Numbered from the stretch's first letter, positions 21,925-33,020 are shown. The stretch is 64,000 nucleotides of DNA from Gracilaria domingensis (GCA_022539475.1 VCMS01000022.1:248001-312000), one strand, 5' to 3'. Notes: generated by a model not told the origin, from the letters alone. Numbers and translations: made by a program.

Positions 21925-22400
21925 TTGCCGATCTTGGTTCACTTTGTTGCGCCATAGGCGTCTCTAGCTTCTCGCATCTTGCGCTACTTTTGGTTTGTTG
22001 GCGATCTTGGTTCCGCCATAGACTCTTCTCTCTTCTCGCGTCTTGCGCTGCTTTTGGTGTATTGGCGATATTGGTTGATATTGGTTGACTGGCTCGGGCG
22101 ATAGGTTCATCATTGGCAATCTTGGTTGACTAGGTTGCGCCATAGGATGGTCTCTCTCTTATCGCGTCTTGCGTTACTTTTGGTGCATTGGCGATATGGT
22201 TTGACTTGGTTGCCTCATAGACTCGCCTCTCTTCTCGCGCCTTACGTTGATCTTCTTGTATTGGCGATCTTGGTTGACTGGCTTGCGGGATAGTCGATTC
22301 TGGTACTTGGTTGCGACATAGGCTGCTCTCTCGTTTATCGCATTTTGCGGTATGTTTGCTGCATGGGTATTCTTGGTGTCGTTGCTTGTGAGTTCTCGCT
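21925..22400. repeat. Degenerate subterminal tandem repeats of the KDZ-like element
   Basis: About six imperfect units of roughly 70 bp, each with the theme GGCGATCTTGGTTGACT, then TTGCGCCATAG, then CTCTCTTCTCGCGTCTTGCG. They lie just outside the part shared with copy 1 and are placed as subterminal binding-site repeats would be. No coding frame is supported. Confidence 0.65.
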
Positions 22401-22658
22401 TCGACACCTTTCGCGGTTTACGATGATATGGTGGGCTTGTAATCTAACCGATCCCTTTCCTGCTTCTTCTTCCGTTTGCGAGTTACCAGGTCCCTCGACT
22501 TTTCTAGCGCAACGTTTCTGTTTTGTTTTATCAATGGTACGTTCCATCGCATTTCAAATGTATCTAACGGATCATTGACTAACTTATGGATACTTTCTGC
22601 TTGCGTATACAGGTAAATGACTTTTGATGCGTACGTAGCTCACGAGTTGCAGGTGCAG

Positions 22659-22811
22659 GTTCCTCAAGTAGGGAACCATGCATCTGGGCATGGTTCCCTA
22701 CATGAGGAACGGAGAGGATGAGGCGCTTCGCGCCTCATCCTCTCGGAGTGCGTATGTGTTCTACCGATCCAGCAATTTGGTGCAGGTGCCCTCTGCGGCA
22801 TCTGCCGCAGA
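22659..22811. repeat. Three strong hairpins in a row
   Basis: First: arms 22659-22681 and 22688-22710, 22 of 23 complementary. Second: 22712-22744, GAGAGGATGAGGCGC facing GCGCCTCATCCTCTC around a TTC loop. Third: 22792-22811, TCTGCGGCA-TC-TGCCGCAGA. The interval 22400-22947 has no gene. The second hairpin resembles the arm of the hairpin at 369-394 (GAGA..ATGAGG..CGCTTC). Confidence 0.8.
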
Positions 22812-22947
22812 TTGGGCCTACATCCGATCCATCATGGGGAAATGGTACATGTAATATAGCGAAGTAGTGGTTAGCAAAAGCGGTCGATAGAAGAATAGAT
22901 ACGAATAAAACGGTATGATTTCATAATGGGCATCATCTGTACTAGCA

Positions 22948-25437
22948 CTAGTATTCCATGCGTTGCAGGGTATCATTCCGCAGAAGGTATCGTGTAATGT
23001 GCACCTTAATGGAAACTGAACCTAGACTTCGCGAAATACAGTTCAGGTAGCCCTCGACTAAAGAACTAGCACGAGTGGAAAACCCACCAGTATTTACTGC
23101 ACAGCGATTCTGGACGACCCAAGCAATTATCTGCAGATTTTGAAATAATTGATCTCGATATTTTTTCAAAAAATTTACTGGACGACCCTTGCCAATTTCT
23201 GGACGACCCTCGCCAAAAACTAGCATCTGCAAGAGACAGACGTACGTACCAAGGCCACCAAAGCCTACCATTGGGGTCGCAGGTTGCTGTGACGCAGGAG
23301 CGTACGGGTTGAAACTGTCCACAGGGGGTCGATGTAACGGCGCGTGGCCTTCCACAAGGTTGCTCAACTGACCAACATAGGCTGTCACCTCACGGTAGAG
23401 ATTGCGCTGGAAGTAGTTGCGGAACTGTCGCAGCTCAGAAGTGCGCCGCTCGTGGTGAGCAACCACGGGGAGCAAGTTGGTAAGAGTATCCACAGCGGTG
23501 AGGATGTCATTTGGACCAAAACGGTTGAAGTGCACCATCGAGGCGTGGTTGAGACGAGCCAGAGCGCTCCTTATCGCGCCACTATCACCACCAGGGAGCA
23601 CCGGATTCACCGGAAGCGACTGGAAACCAACCCGAAGAGGCCCCTGGGCAGCCCGTCTGGGAGGGTGAGCAGCCGCCTGAGGGTTAGCCGGACCACTTGG
23701 AACAGGCGCAGCCACGCTGGTCGGAGGAGTAGCCTGTACAGGTGCCGACGGAGGCAATGCGGGGGACTCATAGTTCTCGGCAGCCACCATCACGGTATCG
23801 TCATTACCAAATGGGTCTTCGCCAGCCATGTGCTGCTGTTGGAGAGGCACGATGCTATGAACCTCCGGGTCGTAGACATCCCAACCCTGTTCAGGCCCCC
23901 AATTGTGGTTACTTACCGCAGTGAGGTAGCCATCCAACTGCTGCGCAGTATATTTGGTGCCCTCCACGATGTTGGAGAGCCCCATGGCACGAATGTCGCC
24001 GACCACATCGTTGGGAATATTGAAGATACGACCAACTGGTTGAGTTCCGCTGATCCCGACAGACTTGTCAGGGCAGCGCGTGTCCCAAGTCACACCTTCC
24101 ACGGAAGCCTGAAGGGCGAGGATAGCCACCATGACGGCCCACTCGCTGCGCGCGACCGACCAAACGGCATATGCGTTGTTCCTCTCGAGGGAGATGCTAC
24201 TACCAAAGTACGCAAGAACCGGCGGGGTCGGCACTTCCAGCCACTGACATACTTCATAGTGGTCCCACCAAGAGGGTCGATTGACATACCATGTCCGGCG
24301 GTTGTGGTCGCTCTGCGACCAATACTCAACGTTGTGGAACAGGAACATGGTCCGCGTACGGTTGTTACGGTGACGAACACGGCTCTCAGCCATCGCATCG
24401 GTCGCCCACCTCCCACGGTCAGTCCAATAATTGGTATCTAAAGGGCGCTCAAACGCGACGTACTCCAGATCGACCTCGATGTGCGTAGCAGGTTCGTCCA
24501 AGCGGTGAAGGATATCTACCAAACGGCGGAAGTAGTGGACCTCCCCATCGCAGCGGATGAAGGGGAGATCCGACGGTACGGCCACGGGGATGTAGTATAG
24601 AAACTTCGTGTGTCGCTGCCGCGCATGGAAACACTGTTGTCGACCGAACCGGCTCTGCTTCTCGCCCTTGCGTGGTGGAGGAGGTGCCATAGGCACCGCC
24701 TCCAACCGGCGACAATCCCAACGGGCAATTGCGGTATACTGCGTGAGACCCATGTGGCGGAACCGCAAGGGACAGAGTGAGGAACTGATGTGGAAAGGCC
24801 AGTTCCCCAGAGCGACCAATTCGGCGGAGATATCGGCAAAGCGTGCACCATAATGGGCATGCGGCTGCCCGTGCGTCCTATTAAGGTCATGAGGATTCAG
24901 CTGTTGAGCCTCCACCGTACCGGCCACCGCAAGAGGGTTAACGTTGCTCGGGCCCGCGGCGGCTGCGTAGGGATCATACCCACCGCGACCGTAAGGGTCT
25001 TGACGAGAACGCGTACTCGACCGCGTGTTAGGCTTGAAGATGCCACCTCCGCGGCCGCGCGCTACCCCAGGGGTCTTGCCAGACATCCTCGACCGGGAGG
25101 CAACAGTTTCGCGAACCGAACGGTTGACCTCCGCCGAGGGGGAGACTTCAGAAGCCGAATATCCCTTTATAGGGTCGAAGTGCGGCTCCTCTAATACCAA
25201 GTGGTTGGCCTCCACGGGAGCCTCGGCGCCCGATGGAAAGGACACAGGTGTACCGGTCTGGGACGGCAGACAGGGCTGCGAAGAGTCAACCACGTGGTAA
25301 TTCGATTGAAACGGCGCCGTCTCACCCCCGGGGTCCACCACAACGGGAAGGGCGCGCGCGATGCCCTCCTCGGCACCGTCTTCACGGCGCTCGAACGTCA
25401 TCGACCACCCTGTTGGGGAAGCGGGTTGATCACCCAT
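22948..25437 (-). CDS. Long minus-strand ORF A next to gypsy element, unknown function
   Basis: 829 residues from the ATG at 25435-25437. No known domain. The N-terminal 190 residues are disordered, with Gly/Arg repeats (ARGRGGG, YGRGGYDPY). A globular part at about 200-520 is rich in Trp, Tyr and Arg (WWDHYEVCQWLEVPTPPVLA, then YFGSSIS). A Pro/Ala linker follows, then a short helical C-terminal region. It aligns by eye with the minus-strand ORF at 33390-34979: WWxxxEV...PPxLxYxGSxxS, then a WAxxVAxxxL segment, then a Pro-rich linker and a similar C-terminal helix. Both lie opposite to gag-pol. It may be an antisense accessory gene of the retroelement or the gag-like gene of another element on minus. 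A CCHC knuckle is absent. Confidence 0.6.
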   Translation of the reverse strand: MGDQPASPTGWSMTFERREDGAEEGIARALPVVVDPGGETAPFQSNYHVVDSSQPCLPSQTGTPVSFPSGAEAPVEANHLVLEEPHFDPIKGYSASEVSPSAEVNRSVRETVASRSRMSGKTPGVARGRGGGIFKPNTRSSTRSRQDPYGRGGYDPYAAAAGPSNVNPLAVAGTVEAQQLNPHDLNRTHGQPHAHYGARFADISAELVALGNWPFHISSSLCPLRFRHMGLTQYTAIARWDCRRLEAVPMAPPPPRKGEKQSRFGRQQCFHARQRHTKFLYYIPVAVPSDLPFIRCDGEVHYFRRLVDILHRLDEPATHIEVDLEYVAFERPLDTNYWTDRGRWATDAMAESRVRHRNNRTRTMFLFHNVEYWSQSDHNRRTWYVNRPSWWDHYEVCQWLEVPTPPVLAYFGSSISLERNNAYAVWSVARSEWAVMVAILALQASVEGVTWDTRCPDKSVGISGTQPVGRIFNIPNDVVGDIRAMGLSNIVEGTKYTAQQLDGYLTAVSNHNWGPEQGWDVYDPEVHSIVPLQQQHMAGEDPFGNDDTVMVAAENYESPALPPSAPVQATPPTSVAAPVPSGPANPQAAAHPPRRAAQGPLRVGFQSLPVNPVLPGGDSGAIRSALARLNHASMVHFNRFGPNDILTAVDTLTNLLPVVAHHERRTSELRQFRNYFQRNLYREVTAYVGQLSNLVEGHAPLHRPPVDSFNPYAPASQQPATPMVGFGGLGTYVCLLQMLVFGEGRPEIGKGRPVNFLKKYRDQLFQNLQIIAWVVQNRCAVNTGGFSTRASSLVEGYLNCISRSLGSVSIKVHITRYLLRNDTLQRMEY

Positions 25438-26960
25438 GAGGTATAAAAGGCGCGAGTTGGAGCGAGAGCGTGCCACGGAGGATACCAACCGAGAGGGGGA
25501 ACACCACCAATTGGATGACTAGATGAAACCTGAGGGGTCACAGAGAACGGGCACGCCGCTCGAGCGAGCTGACACACTGTGAAAATGACCAGGGTTGTGC
25601 GGCGGCTGGACGGGTTCCGTGAACCAGGGAGTGGACAACCACCCCAGAGGGAACCTAAGGGACGGAAGGAGACCGCGAGGAACCAGGTGGAGGGGCGCTG
25701 AACGCCACGTAGTCGGGTAAACCCCTCGGCTGGACCTGAAGCAAGCCTGAACACCCCGATGAGGCAGACCACTAGGTAGAAGCGGCGTCAGCACCGGTAC
25801 GGTCACGAAGTCTGAAGAGCCACGGGCAGGAGCCTCCTCGACGCGGCCGCCCAAGGCAACGACACCCCAGTGGCGCCCTCACTCAAGCGGAGAGACAGTA
25901 CGTGTCGGAACCAACAAGGTATCACCTCAGTACGGCACAAGAACCAAGTGGCCAACAGAGAATAGGAGCGACACCACGAGGGGGCGGTGTGCCGATCGGT
26001 TGACAACTGCGAACCCCACCGAAGGGAGGCTCGAAACCAACTGGTAAGCCGGGACTAACCCGCCCAGGGGGAGGACGGACAGGGGAAGATGGAGTGACGG
26101 ACTCCTCCGGGAGGGACCAAAGAGGCGAAGACAACCACGTGGTACCAGGCGCGCGACAAGATCAACCTGAATGGTCGCGGTTCGCGGTTTCGCGTTCCAA
26201 TACCACGAGGGACGTAAGGTACGATCGCACCTACCACAGGGGGGTACGGCGGCGTGGGTACTGGCGCTGCAGTGCATGTGGCGAACCGCGCCGTGCACCG
26301 CGCCATCTTCGCGTCATCGCGAGACGCGCCGTGCGCCAGGCGATGCGCGCCGACGACCGTTTGGTGAAAAGGCGGCAAACGCCGTGGGACCTTCGCAGCC
26401 ACGGGGCGTGCCTGTCGGTAGGAGGGGGGTCTGTAGTATAGCTCGGCCAGATCAACGGGGGCTCTACAAGACCAAGTGGTGACGTCACGGGCTCCCGGGC
26501 ACGTGTGTCTACTGTACCACGTGGGACGCGCCAGCGCAGGCTTGGACAGGACTAATTAGTCTATTCTCGATGATTTAGAATTAATAATTACTAGGTAGTA
26601 TAGATATGTGGCCGGGGTGGTGCACCACAAATGCACCTCCCGGTGGCCCACGTGGCACTAGGCCCGTGAGAGCCGGAGGGGCGCTCGGGTGTACTAAACC
26701 CCCGAGACGCCAACCTCCCACACCAAATGGTAAAGTCAAGCACCAACTAGGCTAATTTGACACCAGTTCGGTTCTACAGTCACCAATTGGTAAGTCTAGT
26801 AGTCCTCTAATAGTTTTGCTGACCTCGAGGGTTATACGTGCCTGCCGCACACCAGTGCAGGCGTATTTACCACTTGGTCACCGTGCACTATAGGCAACGG
26901 TGGGTGCTGCCGACCTATTAGGTGTCACGTGTTTCACTCCTCCGCCGGGTCGAGCCCACG
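25438..26960. other. LTR/leader-like region between ORF A and the gag remnant
   Basis: No credible gene. On minus it reads as a pyrimidine-rich leader into ORF A (TATA-like TTTTATACC just before its ATG). On plus, a TATA-like stretch TAGTATAGATATG lies near 26595, and GC-rich CACGTG-containing repeats resemble those at 35440-36420. One or more LTR remnants are likely here, but I could not define matching ends. Confidence 0.4.
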
Positions 26961-26979
26961 CAGGGCTCCCCACTAGCAG

Positions 26980-27630
26980 CTCGCACCGATCGGCTATACC
27001 ACACAGCGCCGCTCGAAAGCGCTACTCGCGGAGAGTTCGCCACCATCGATGTCGGTTTTGCGACGTGAAACCGCTGTCGGTGATGCTGATAACGTCCACT
27101 TCATCGGAAGTAACCCCGATTCTTACGGATCTACGGACCTGCCGTCAACCTCGATTCCGAGCACGGAAGAAGACCCCGCATTGTATGCCCAAGGTGTCCG
27201 GGTGCCTGCAGCCCCGCTGCCTTACGCTAACAATTCGTCGCGTCTGAACCGCCCAGGGTGGAAGGACACAGCACCACAACGTCGAGTGGACAATCGCCCT
27301 CGCGACAAACCGGCCTCGGTCATATGTTACCAGTGCTACCTTCCAGGTCACGTATCGACGCAGTGCGTATTTCCGCCGTCGCACCGGCCGAAAATTATTG
27401 CGTATTACGACGCCCTCACGCCCGAAGAAAAGGAATCTGTTCCACGAAAGGAATATGATAAGGCCAGAGCTGAACTGGGATTACCGGTTCCGGTCTATGC
27501 TCAGCCCTCCGTTCCGGCACAGGCACCTTCGAACCAGGTTCAAGGCGAAGTACCCACGCATGGGGTTCAGTTAGGCCCCCCGAACGGAGTTCAGGCACCG
27601 AATTCGGTGAGCCCCGCTCAGAAAAACTGA
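26980..27630 (+). pseudogene. Gag, 3' part only, gypsy element 2
   Basis: An open frame to the stop at 27628-27630 matches the last third of gag 1, including DPALYA, PGW, and a CCHC knuckle CYQCYLPGHVSTQC near 27325-27366. An ATG occurs at 27049, but the similarity reaches slightly upstream, so the ATG is probably internal. The capsid domain and coiled coil are missing. Confidence 0.8.
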
Positions 27631-27674
27631 CTTCGGGAGTTTCCCCTACGGGAGGGGCGCCTTCCGAGCCGAAG
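27621..27674 (+). promoter_or_regulatory. Gag-pol frameshift signal: GAAAAAC plus stem
   Basis: GAAAAAC (27621-27627) precedes the gag TGA, and pol is in the -1 frame. CTTCGG at 27631-27636 can pair with CCGAAG at 27669-27674, and a further inverted repeat GGCGCCTTC/GAAGGCGCC follows immediately. The site is identical to that in element 1, which supports function over chance. Confidence 0.6.
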
Positions 27675-30600
27675 TTGAAGGCGCCCGAGGCGTCACAGCT
27701 TCGCTCCCCAGCTGTTAGAATCCTTTCAAGGATAGCGGCTACAACTGATGTGAGCTCAGAACACCTTTCGGTTCTACGTCGTCCGTGGATACGGTCCCGT
27801 AATCTCCGTATTCCGGAAAGAGTTCTTGTGATGGCCAAGAGAAACTACAAAGTTTATGCCGATCTTGGCTTGTCTAACCAGTTCATGGTTCGACAGTTGT
27901 CTGTGTTGGATACAGGAGCTGCACCGAACCTGATTCACCTTGAGTTGGTGCCACCCGCGCTACGGGATGAAATTCGTCATGGTCCAGGTTTGGACATCGC
28001 GGATGCCAACAATAACCCGTTGCGTACTCTTGGGTACATACCTCTCATGGTACGATTAGGAACCTGTATGGTTAAAGTGGATTTCATGGTTTGCAAAAGC
28101 ATTGCCGCACCGGTGATACTCGGTTGTGACTTTTGTGATCGTTTTGTTGAAGCGATTCGACCTCGAGCTCGAGTTGTTACCATGGATGATGGTTCCGAAA
28201 TACCGATTGTAAGGAAACCGCTAAAGAGAGCTACACGCAAGCGCGTCCCGCTCCCTGCTGCACAGGAAGTTCCAACCGTCGACCCGGTATCATCTAAGCT
28301 CCATGTGGCTCATGCCATCGCAATCCCTGCGCAATCCCAAGTTTGGGTCACCATAACTACTAAGCAGTCTGGTCTACGTGTGGTACAACCATTGCCATCA
28401 TTGTATGATCAGAAGCAACTCGCTTTGGCGAACGGAGTAATCTCGGTGGAACCCGACAAACCATTCAGAGTTTTGGTCGCCAACTTTGGCACAACCCGAC
28501 AGTGGTTAGCTAAAAACCAAATCCTTGGTACCACTCTCCCACACCCTGCTGCTATCGTACCGACGAAGATACCCGTTGCGGATGTTCTCGGTATAACCGA
28601 TGCTAAGGAGGGGGAGGGATCAGCGGAAACCGCTTTTACCGCATCGGTTACCCCGGCGAGCGAAGTTACCGAATCGCTGGCACCCACCGAGGGTAAAGCG
28701 TTGCCACCAGGAACGGAAGATACAGACCCTGTCAAGGAACTGGAACAGTTGAATTTTAATCATGTACCTGAATCTCATAGAGGTAAGCTAAGAGAAATGT
28801 TGAGGGAGTTCACACCCATATGGGATGGATCCCTCGGGACAATTGGAATCACGGAACACCGTATTGACCTACTTCCAGGTACTAGCCCCATTTCCCAACA
28901 CCCATACCGGGCTGGTCCCAAACCTAGGGAAGAAGAGCAATCTCAGGTTGAGAAGATGTTACGCGCTGGCGTCATAGAGGCGGCTCAATCCGCTTGGGCC
29001 TCACCCGTGGTGCTAGTTCCAAAAGCGGACGGATCGTGGCGATTCTGTATTGATTACCGTCGTCTAAATTCGGTCACCGTCAAAGACGTTTATCCCATAC
29101 CCAGGATGGACGAATACATTGACTCGCTTGGGAGTGCTACAGTGTTCACCGCCTTGGATGCCAATTGGGGATACTGGCAAGTTCCGATCCGTGAAAAGGA
29201 TAAGGACAAAACTGCTTTTGTGTGCCACCAAGGTTTGTACCGGTTTAAGCGAATGCCGTTCGGATTAACCAACGCACCGGCTACGTTTCAACGTGCTATC
29301 GATATCCTCTTGGCTCGATTCAAGTGGAAGACCTGCTTGGTGTATCTTGACGATATCATCGTGTTCTCCGATAACCTTGATGACCACTTAACACACGTCC
29401 GGGACGTCATGAGAGTCCTCAGGGACGCGGGCATCACGCTGAAACTCAAGAAGTGCGAGTTCTTCACAGATTCTGTCAAATACCTAGGGCATATCATTCG
29501 ACCTGGACAGCTCTCAGTTGACGCAGTTCGCGTGAAGTCGCTGAAGGAAGCGAAACACCCTACGACACAAACGGAACTCCGCAGTGTTCTGGGTCTTTGT
29601 AATGTATATCGGCGTTTTGTCCCGAACTTCGCAGATATTGCGACCCCCCTTAACCACCTTTTGAGAAAAGGTCAACCAGTTCAACTGGAACCCCTAGGCG
29701 ACGCGGAAGCGTCTGCCTTTTCGGCATTAATTGACGCAGTAACGTCACCGCCAATCTTGGCTTTGCCTAAGCTAGGACTTCCATTCGAAGTAGACACTGA
29801 CGCCAGTGCACACCAGGTTGGTTGCGCCCTGTTTTAGGTCACGGAAGACGGCGTGAGACATCCAATTGGATACTGGTCGCGATCCTTGAACGTACACGAA
29901 CGTAACTACTCAGTTTCGGAGAAAGAGTGCTTAGCCGTTGTATGGGCTCTAACTACACTGAGGCCATATCTTATGGGCAACCATTTTACGGTACATACGG
30001 ACCACTCATCTCTCCGATGGCTCATGGAAATCTCGGAACCATCAGGACGCTTGATGCGTTGGCGCTTGAGGTTATCGGAGTTCGATTTCACAGTTACGTA
30101 CAAAAAAGGAACGTTGAATCTGCAGGCAGATGCACTCTCCCGCTTGGGGACAGATGCAGAAGCGGCACCAGTTGACGATCTGGACATACCATGCTTTATG
30201 GTGGAAGAACAAGCAGGTTGGGTCGAATCCTTGTCGGATGACATCTGTGACGACATCCTGCTCACTTCTGAGAAGTTGGATCCCTTGACTGGATCTTTTG
30301 TACCCATCACTCTCGAGGAGATGATCCGAGAACAGCAAACGGATGAGTTTTGTACGCGAATTCGCGCTCGTCTCAATGGAGGAGATCGTATACCTTTTCA
30401 GGTTAACGATCAGGGGTACCTGGTTAGGTTGGTCGAAGCGTATACCCAAATTGTGGTCCCATACTCGCTGCAAAACCGTGTGTTGGTAATGACACACTAT
30501 GTGAAGGTAGGAGCCCACCCAGGAGGCCGAAAACTATACTTGACCCTGCGTAGGGATTTTTACTGGCCGTCAATGGCATTGGACTGCTACGCAGTACGAC

Positions 30601-32084
30601 GCTCTTGCACCGAGTGCGCTAAGAATAACGTGAAACTTCGTAAGTACTCGAAGAAGTTAACGCTGTTCCCAGCACGGTCTCCTTTGGAGTTTATCGCTAT
30701 CGATATCTTAGGTGAATTGATCAGAACCGCAAGAGGTAGTCGATACCTTCTGGTTATCACCGATCGGTTCTCTAAGTTGGTACGGACAGTCCCGCTGAAA
30801 CGGATTACGGCCACCGTGGTTGCACAAGCTTTTGTCACCCACTGGGTCTTTGTGTACGGTCCACCGGTTCATCTATTATCAGATAACGGTTCACAGTTCA
30901 CGTCGAAGTTTTTCCAGGACGTCTGTCGGATCTTGAGTGTCAAGAATTTATTTACGACCACCTACCACCCCCAAACAAATGGTCAGGTAGAACGATTTAA
31001 CCGTACCATGCTGAATGCATTAAGATCTTATGTGGCAGATCATCCTAAGGATTGGGATTTGTATACGGACGCTATTACGTATGCGTACAACACCCAAGTT
31101 CACCGGGTAACGAAGCTAGCACCTTTTGAGTTGGTATTGTCAAGAGTACCGCCACCGGTTGCAATCGAGGCTCAAGAAACGCTTTCTACGTACCCGTCTG
31201 TTGGGTTACACAGGAACGCTTGGAAGGATTGGTTAACCAAAATGGTACCGGTCGCTCGCACAGCGATGGATAAGGCGCAGGCCGCTTATAAGCGCAACTT
31301 CGATGCGAAGGTTAAGACCCCATTACCAAAGGTCAAACCAGACGATATGGTATTTCTCCGCAAAGAATACTATAATCCGGAGAAGGAACGCCGCCACAAG
31401 CTCTCGCCTATCGCGGAAGGACCCTACAAGGTTATTTCCGTCACGGACGATACCGTAGTATTGAATATCAATAATCTCCACGAACGGATATCGTTAGACC
31501 GTGTCGCGCTGGCACCACCACCCTACGTTCACGTTAACACCCAACTGGGTGAAGCTACAGGGGACGAACAGGTCGTATCTTCGCGCCCTGCGACTCTCCG
31601 CCCTGATCGCGGCTTATCGGATCTACCGAAGTCAGAATCACCCACGCGGGTAGCACAACCCGTTGCGGGAGACGAAGAGGAAAACTCAACTAGAGTTGAC
31701 CCCCCACCGGACGTCGTGGCTCCCGGGCCACCGCCTAAGGAGGGGGAGGAAAGTACGGAACCCGTTACAACGGCGTCGCACGGTCACACTCTGTCGCAAG
31801 GTACCGCCACCAATCTCGCGGTCCCTACCGATAGCGTTGTGGTGCGCCGAGGCGCTCTACCTCGTGGTGATACTCCGTCGAGTTCGTTGAGCAATGCGCT
31901 GGAAACGACACGACCCACCCAGGGGGTACACACCGCTGTGGATAACGTAACCCCGTCGGGAACACCACAACTGAGTGAGGTCACCACCCGCAGAGCGGAG
32001 AAGACAGTATCTGTAGACCCGGGCTTCCCGGAGAACGCAGAGCCGCAAGCGGTAGATCAGCTCAATGTTACCGACCGGTGTTAA
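27624..32084 (+). pseudogene. Pol polyprotein, one in-frame stop
   Basis: The frame enters at the frameshift site; no ATG is needed. Order: retropepsin with LDTGAAPN (about 27906-27929); reverse transcriptase with YLDD near 29343-29354 and the FGLTNAP block; RNase H (DTDAS, then SEKE, then TDHSS); integrase with an HHCC finger (H..H..CTEC near 30490-30620), DDE residues in IAIDILGE, LLSDNGSQF and QTNGQVERFNR, and a GPY/F-like module; then a Pro/Thr-rich tail of about 190 residues. A TAG at 29835-29837 interrupts the junction of RT and RNase H, and the same frame resumes at once. Apart from this stop, about 1,480 codons are open. Confidence 0.9.
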
Positions 32085-32777
32085 CCACGCCGTGGTATGA
32101 GGAAACGAGAAGTCGTACTTACCCGCGTATTATTTGGGAAAACAACCTTGGAAAGGTGAAGTACGAAGTACGAGTTTGGAAACCGTCGATGGTGCACCCA
32201 CGCCGCGTGGCAGAGGACTCATGACACACCCAAGTGGAGAGTAACACGTTGTGTGACGTGGTGACGTATGAAAAGCACCGCCGACGCGGGAAACGGCTGA
32301 CAGTAAGTCGCGTGCGCGAGTACCACACGTGCACGGTGCACGATGTACGGTCGCCAACCGTAGGCGAACGGACACCTGTTAGGGTAGCTCGTGGCTCACA
32401 CGTGCCATCGCCTGGCCAACCAGAAGGCCGCGATATGCACCGTGATTGGTCAATCCGCCTCCATGGCGCACGAGCGAGACCCTGCCCGTTCTCCGTCGCA
32501 CGGACGATCCTTCTGGATAGCAAGAGGGAGCTCAGAATCCCGAAGCTACCGTTGGACGGTTGGAAGCTCAACCAAAACGAGCCGAAGCTCGTCAGACTCA
32601 AGAAGGAGAGTACTTCAAGAAGAACCTTTCAGGTTGAAGATTGGACGCTCCTGGCGTAAGTTGTAGTTGTCGCGCAGCGAGGAACTCCTAGTGAGTCGTG
32701 ACTGGTTAAGTCCAAGAGGAACCCCTCTAGAGGTTAGCCGGCCACCACCTCGCCACCCTCGAAGGTACGAAACCACA
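32085..32777 (+). other. Spacer between integrase and chromodomain ORF
   Basis: Directly after the pol stop, a -1 frame is open for 45 codons (32084-32222: TTPWYEETRSRTYPRI and on), and may be a remnant of the pol tail or a second frameshift product. The remainder has no convincing frame. Confidence 0.35.
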
Positions 32778-33020
32778 ATGGGTGAAGGAGAGCAGTCAAA
32801 CACCGAGGTGTATCCGCAGGAATACGTGATCGAACGTATCGTACGTCATGTTGTAGACCCCGATGGGACGGTACTGTACCAAGTGCGATGGTATGGCTAC
32901 TCCGCCGAGGAGGACACCATGGAGCCGGTCGAGCACCTACCTAGGTCGAAGATCGTTTCATACCACCGTCGCACTCGGTCAGCCTTGCCGTCCAACCTGG
33001 ACCAAGCCCAGGTGGGATAA
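32778..33020 (+). CDS. Chromodomain protein of gypsy element 2
   Basis: 80 residues from ATG 32778; the same frame is open back to 32667 without another ATG. Residues about 14-65 are a chromodomain: YVIERIVRH, then YQVRWYGYSAEEDTMEPVEHL, with the aromatic residues that line a methyl-lysine pocket (Y, W and an acidic position). Chromoviruses normally carry this domain at the end of integrase, where it steers insertion to chromatin. Here it is separate, about 690 bp downstream of the pol stop. Confidence 0.8.
   Translation: MGEGEQSNTEVYPQEYVIERIVRHVVDPDGTVLYQVRWYGYSAEEDTMEPVEHLPRSKIVSYHRRTRSALPSNLDQAQVG

Larger units (their letters stand above)
18940..22400 (-). mobile_element. KDZ/Plavaka-like transposon, degenerate copy 2 (inverted)
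   Basis: On the minus strand this repeats copy 1. Bases 21540-21872 match 1-345 nearly exactly. 20245-20691 encodes the counterpart of transposase residues ending near copy-1 position 1710, and 19100-19500 that of copy-1 2450-2860. Identity drops to roughly 70 percent by eye in the 3' half, with many frameshifts, and similarity fades at about 18940 (equivalent to copy-1 3010). The second transposon ORF is not present. The outer, 5' end continues past the copy-1 match into degenerate tandem repeats up to about 22400. The transposase here is a clear pseudogene. Confidence 0.75.

Noticed and set aside
21925-22400. CRISPR-like array
   Set aside because: The units are degenerate, about 70 bp, lack unique spacers, and the genome is eukaryotic.
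22948-25437. ORF A as a standard gag
   Set aside because: No CCHC knuckle and no capsid-type segment like gag 1 were found, though a divergent gag-like gene of another element is not fully excluded.
26900-27247. Plus frame overlapping the gag remnant
   Set aside because: It is in a different frame from the gag similarity and zinc knuckle.
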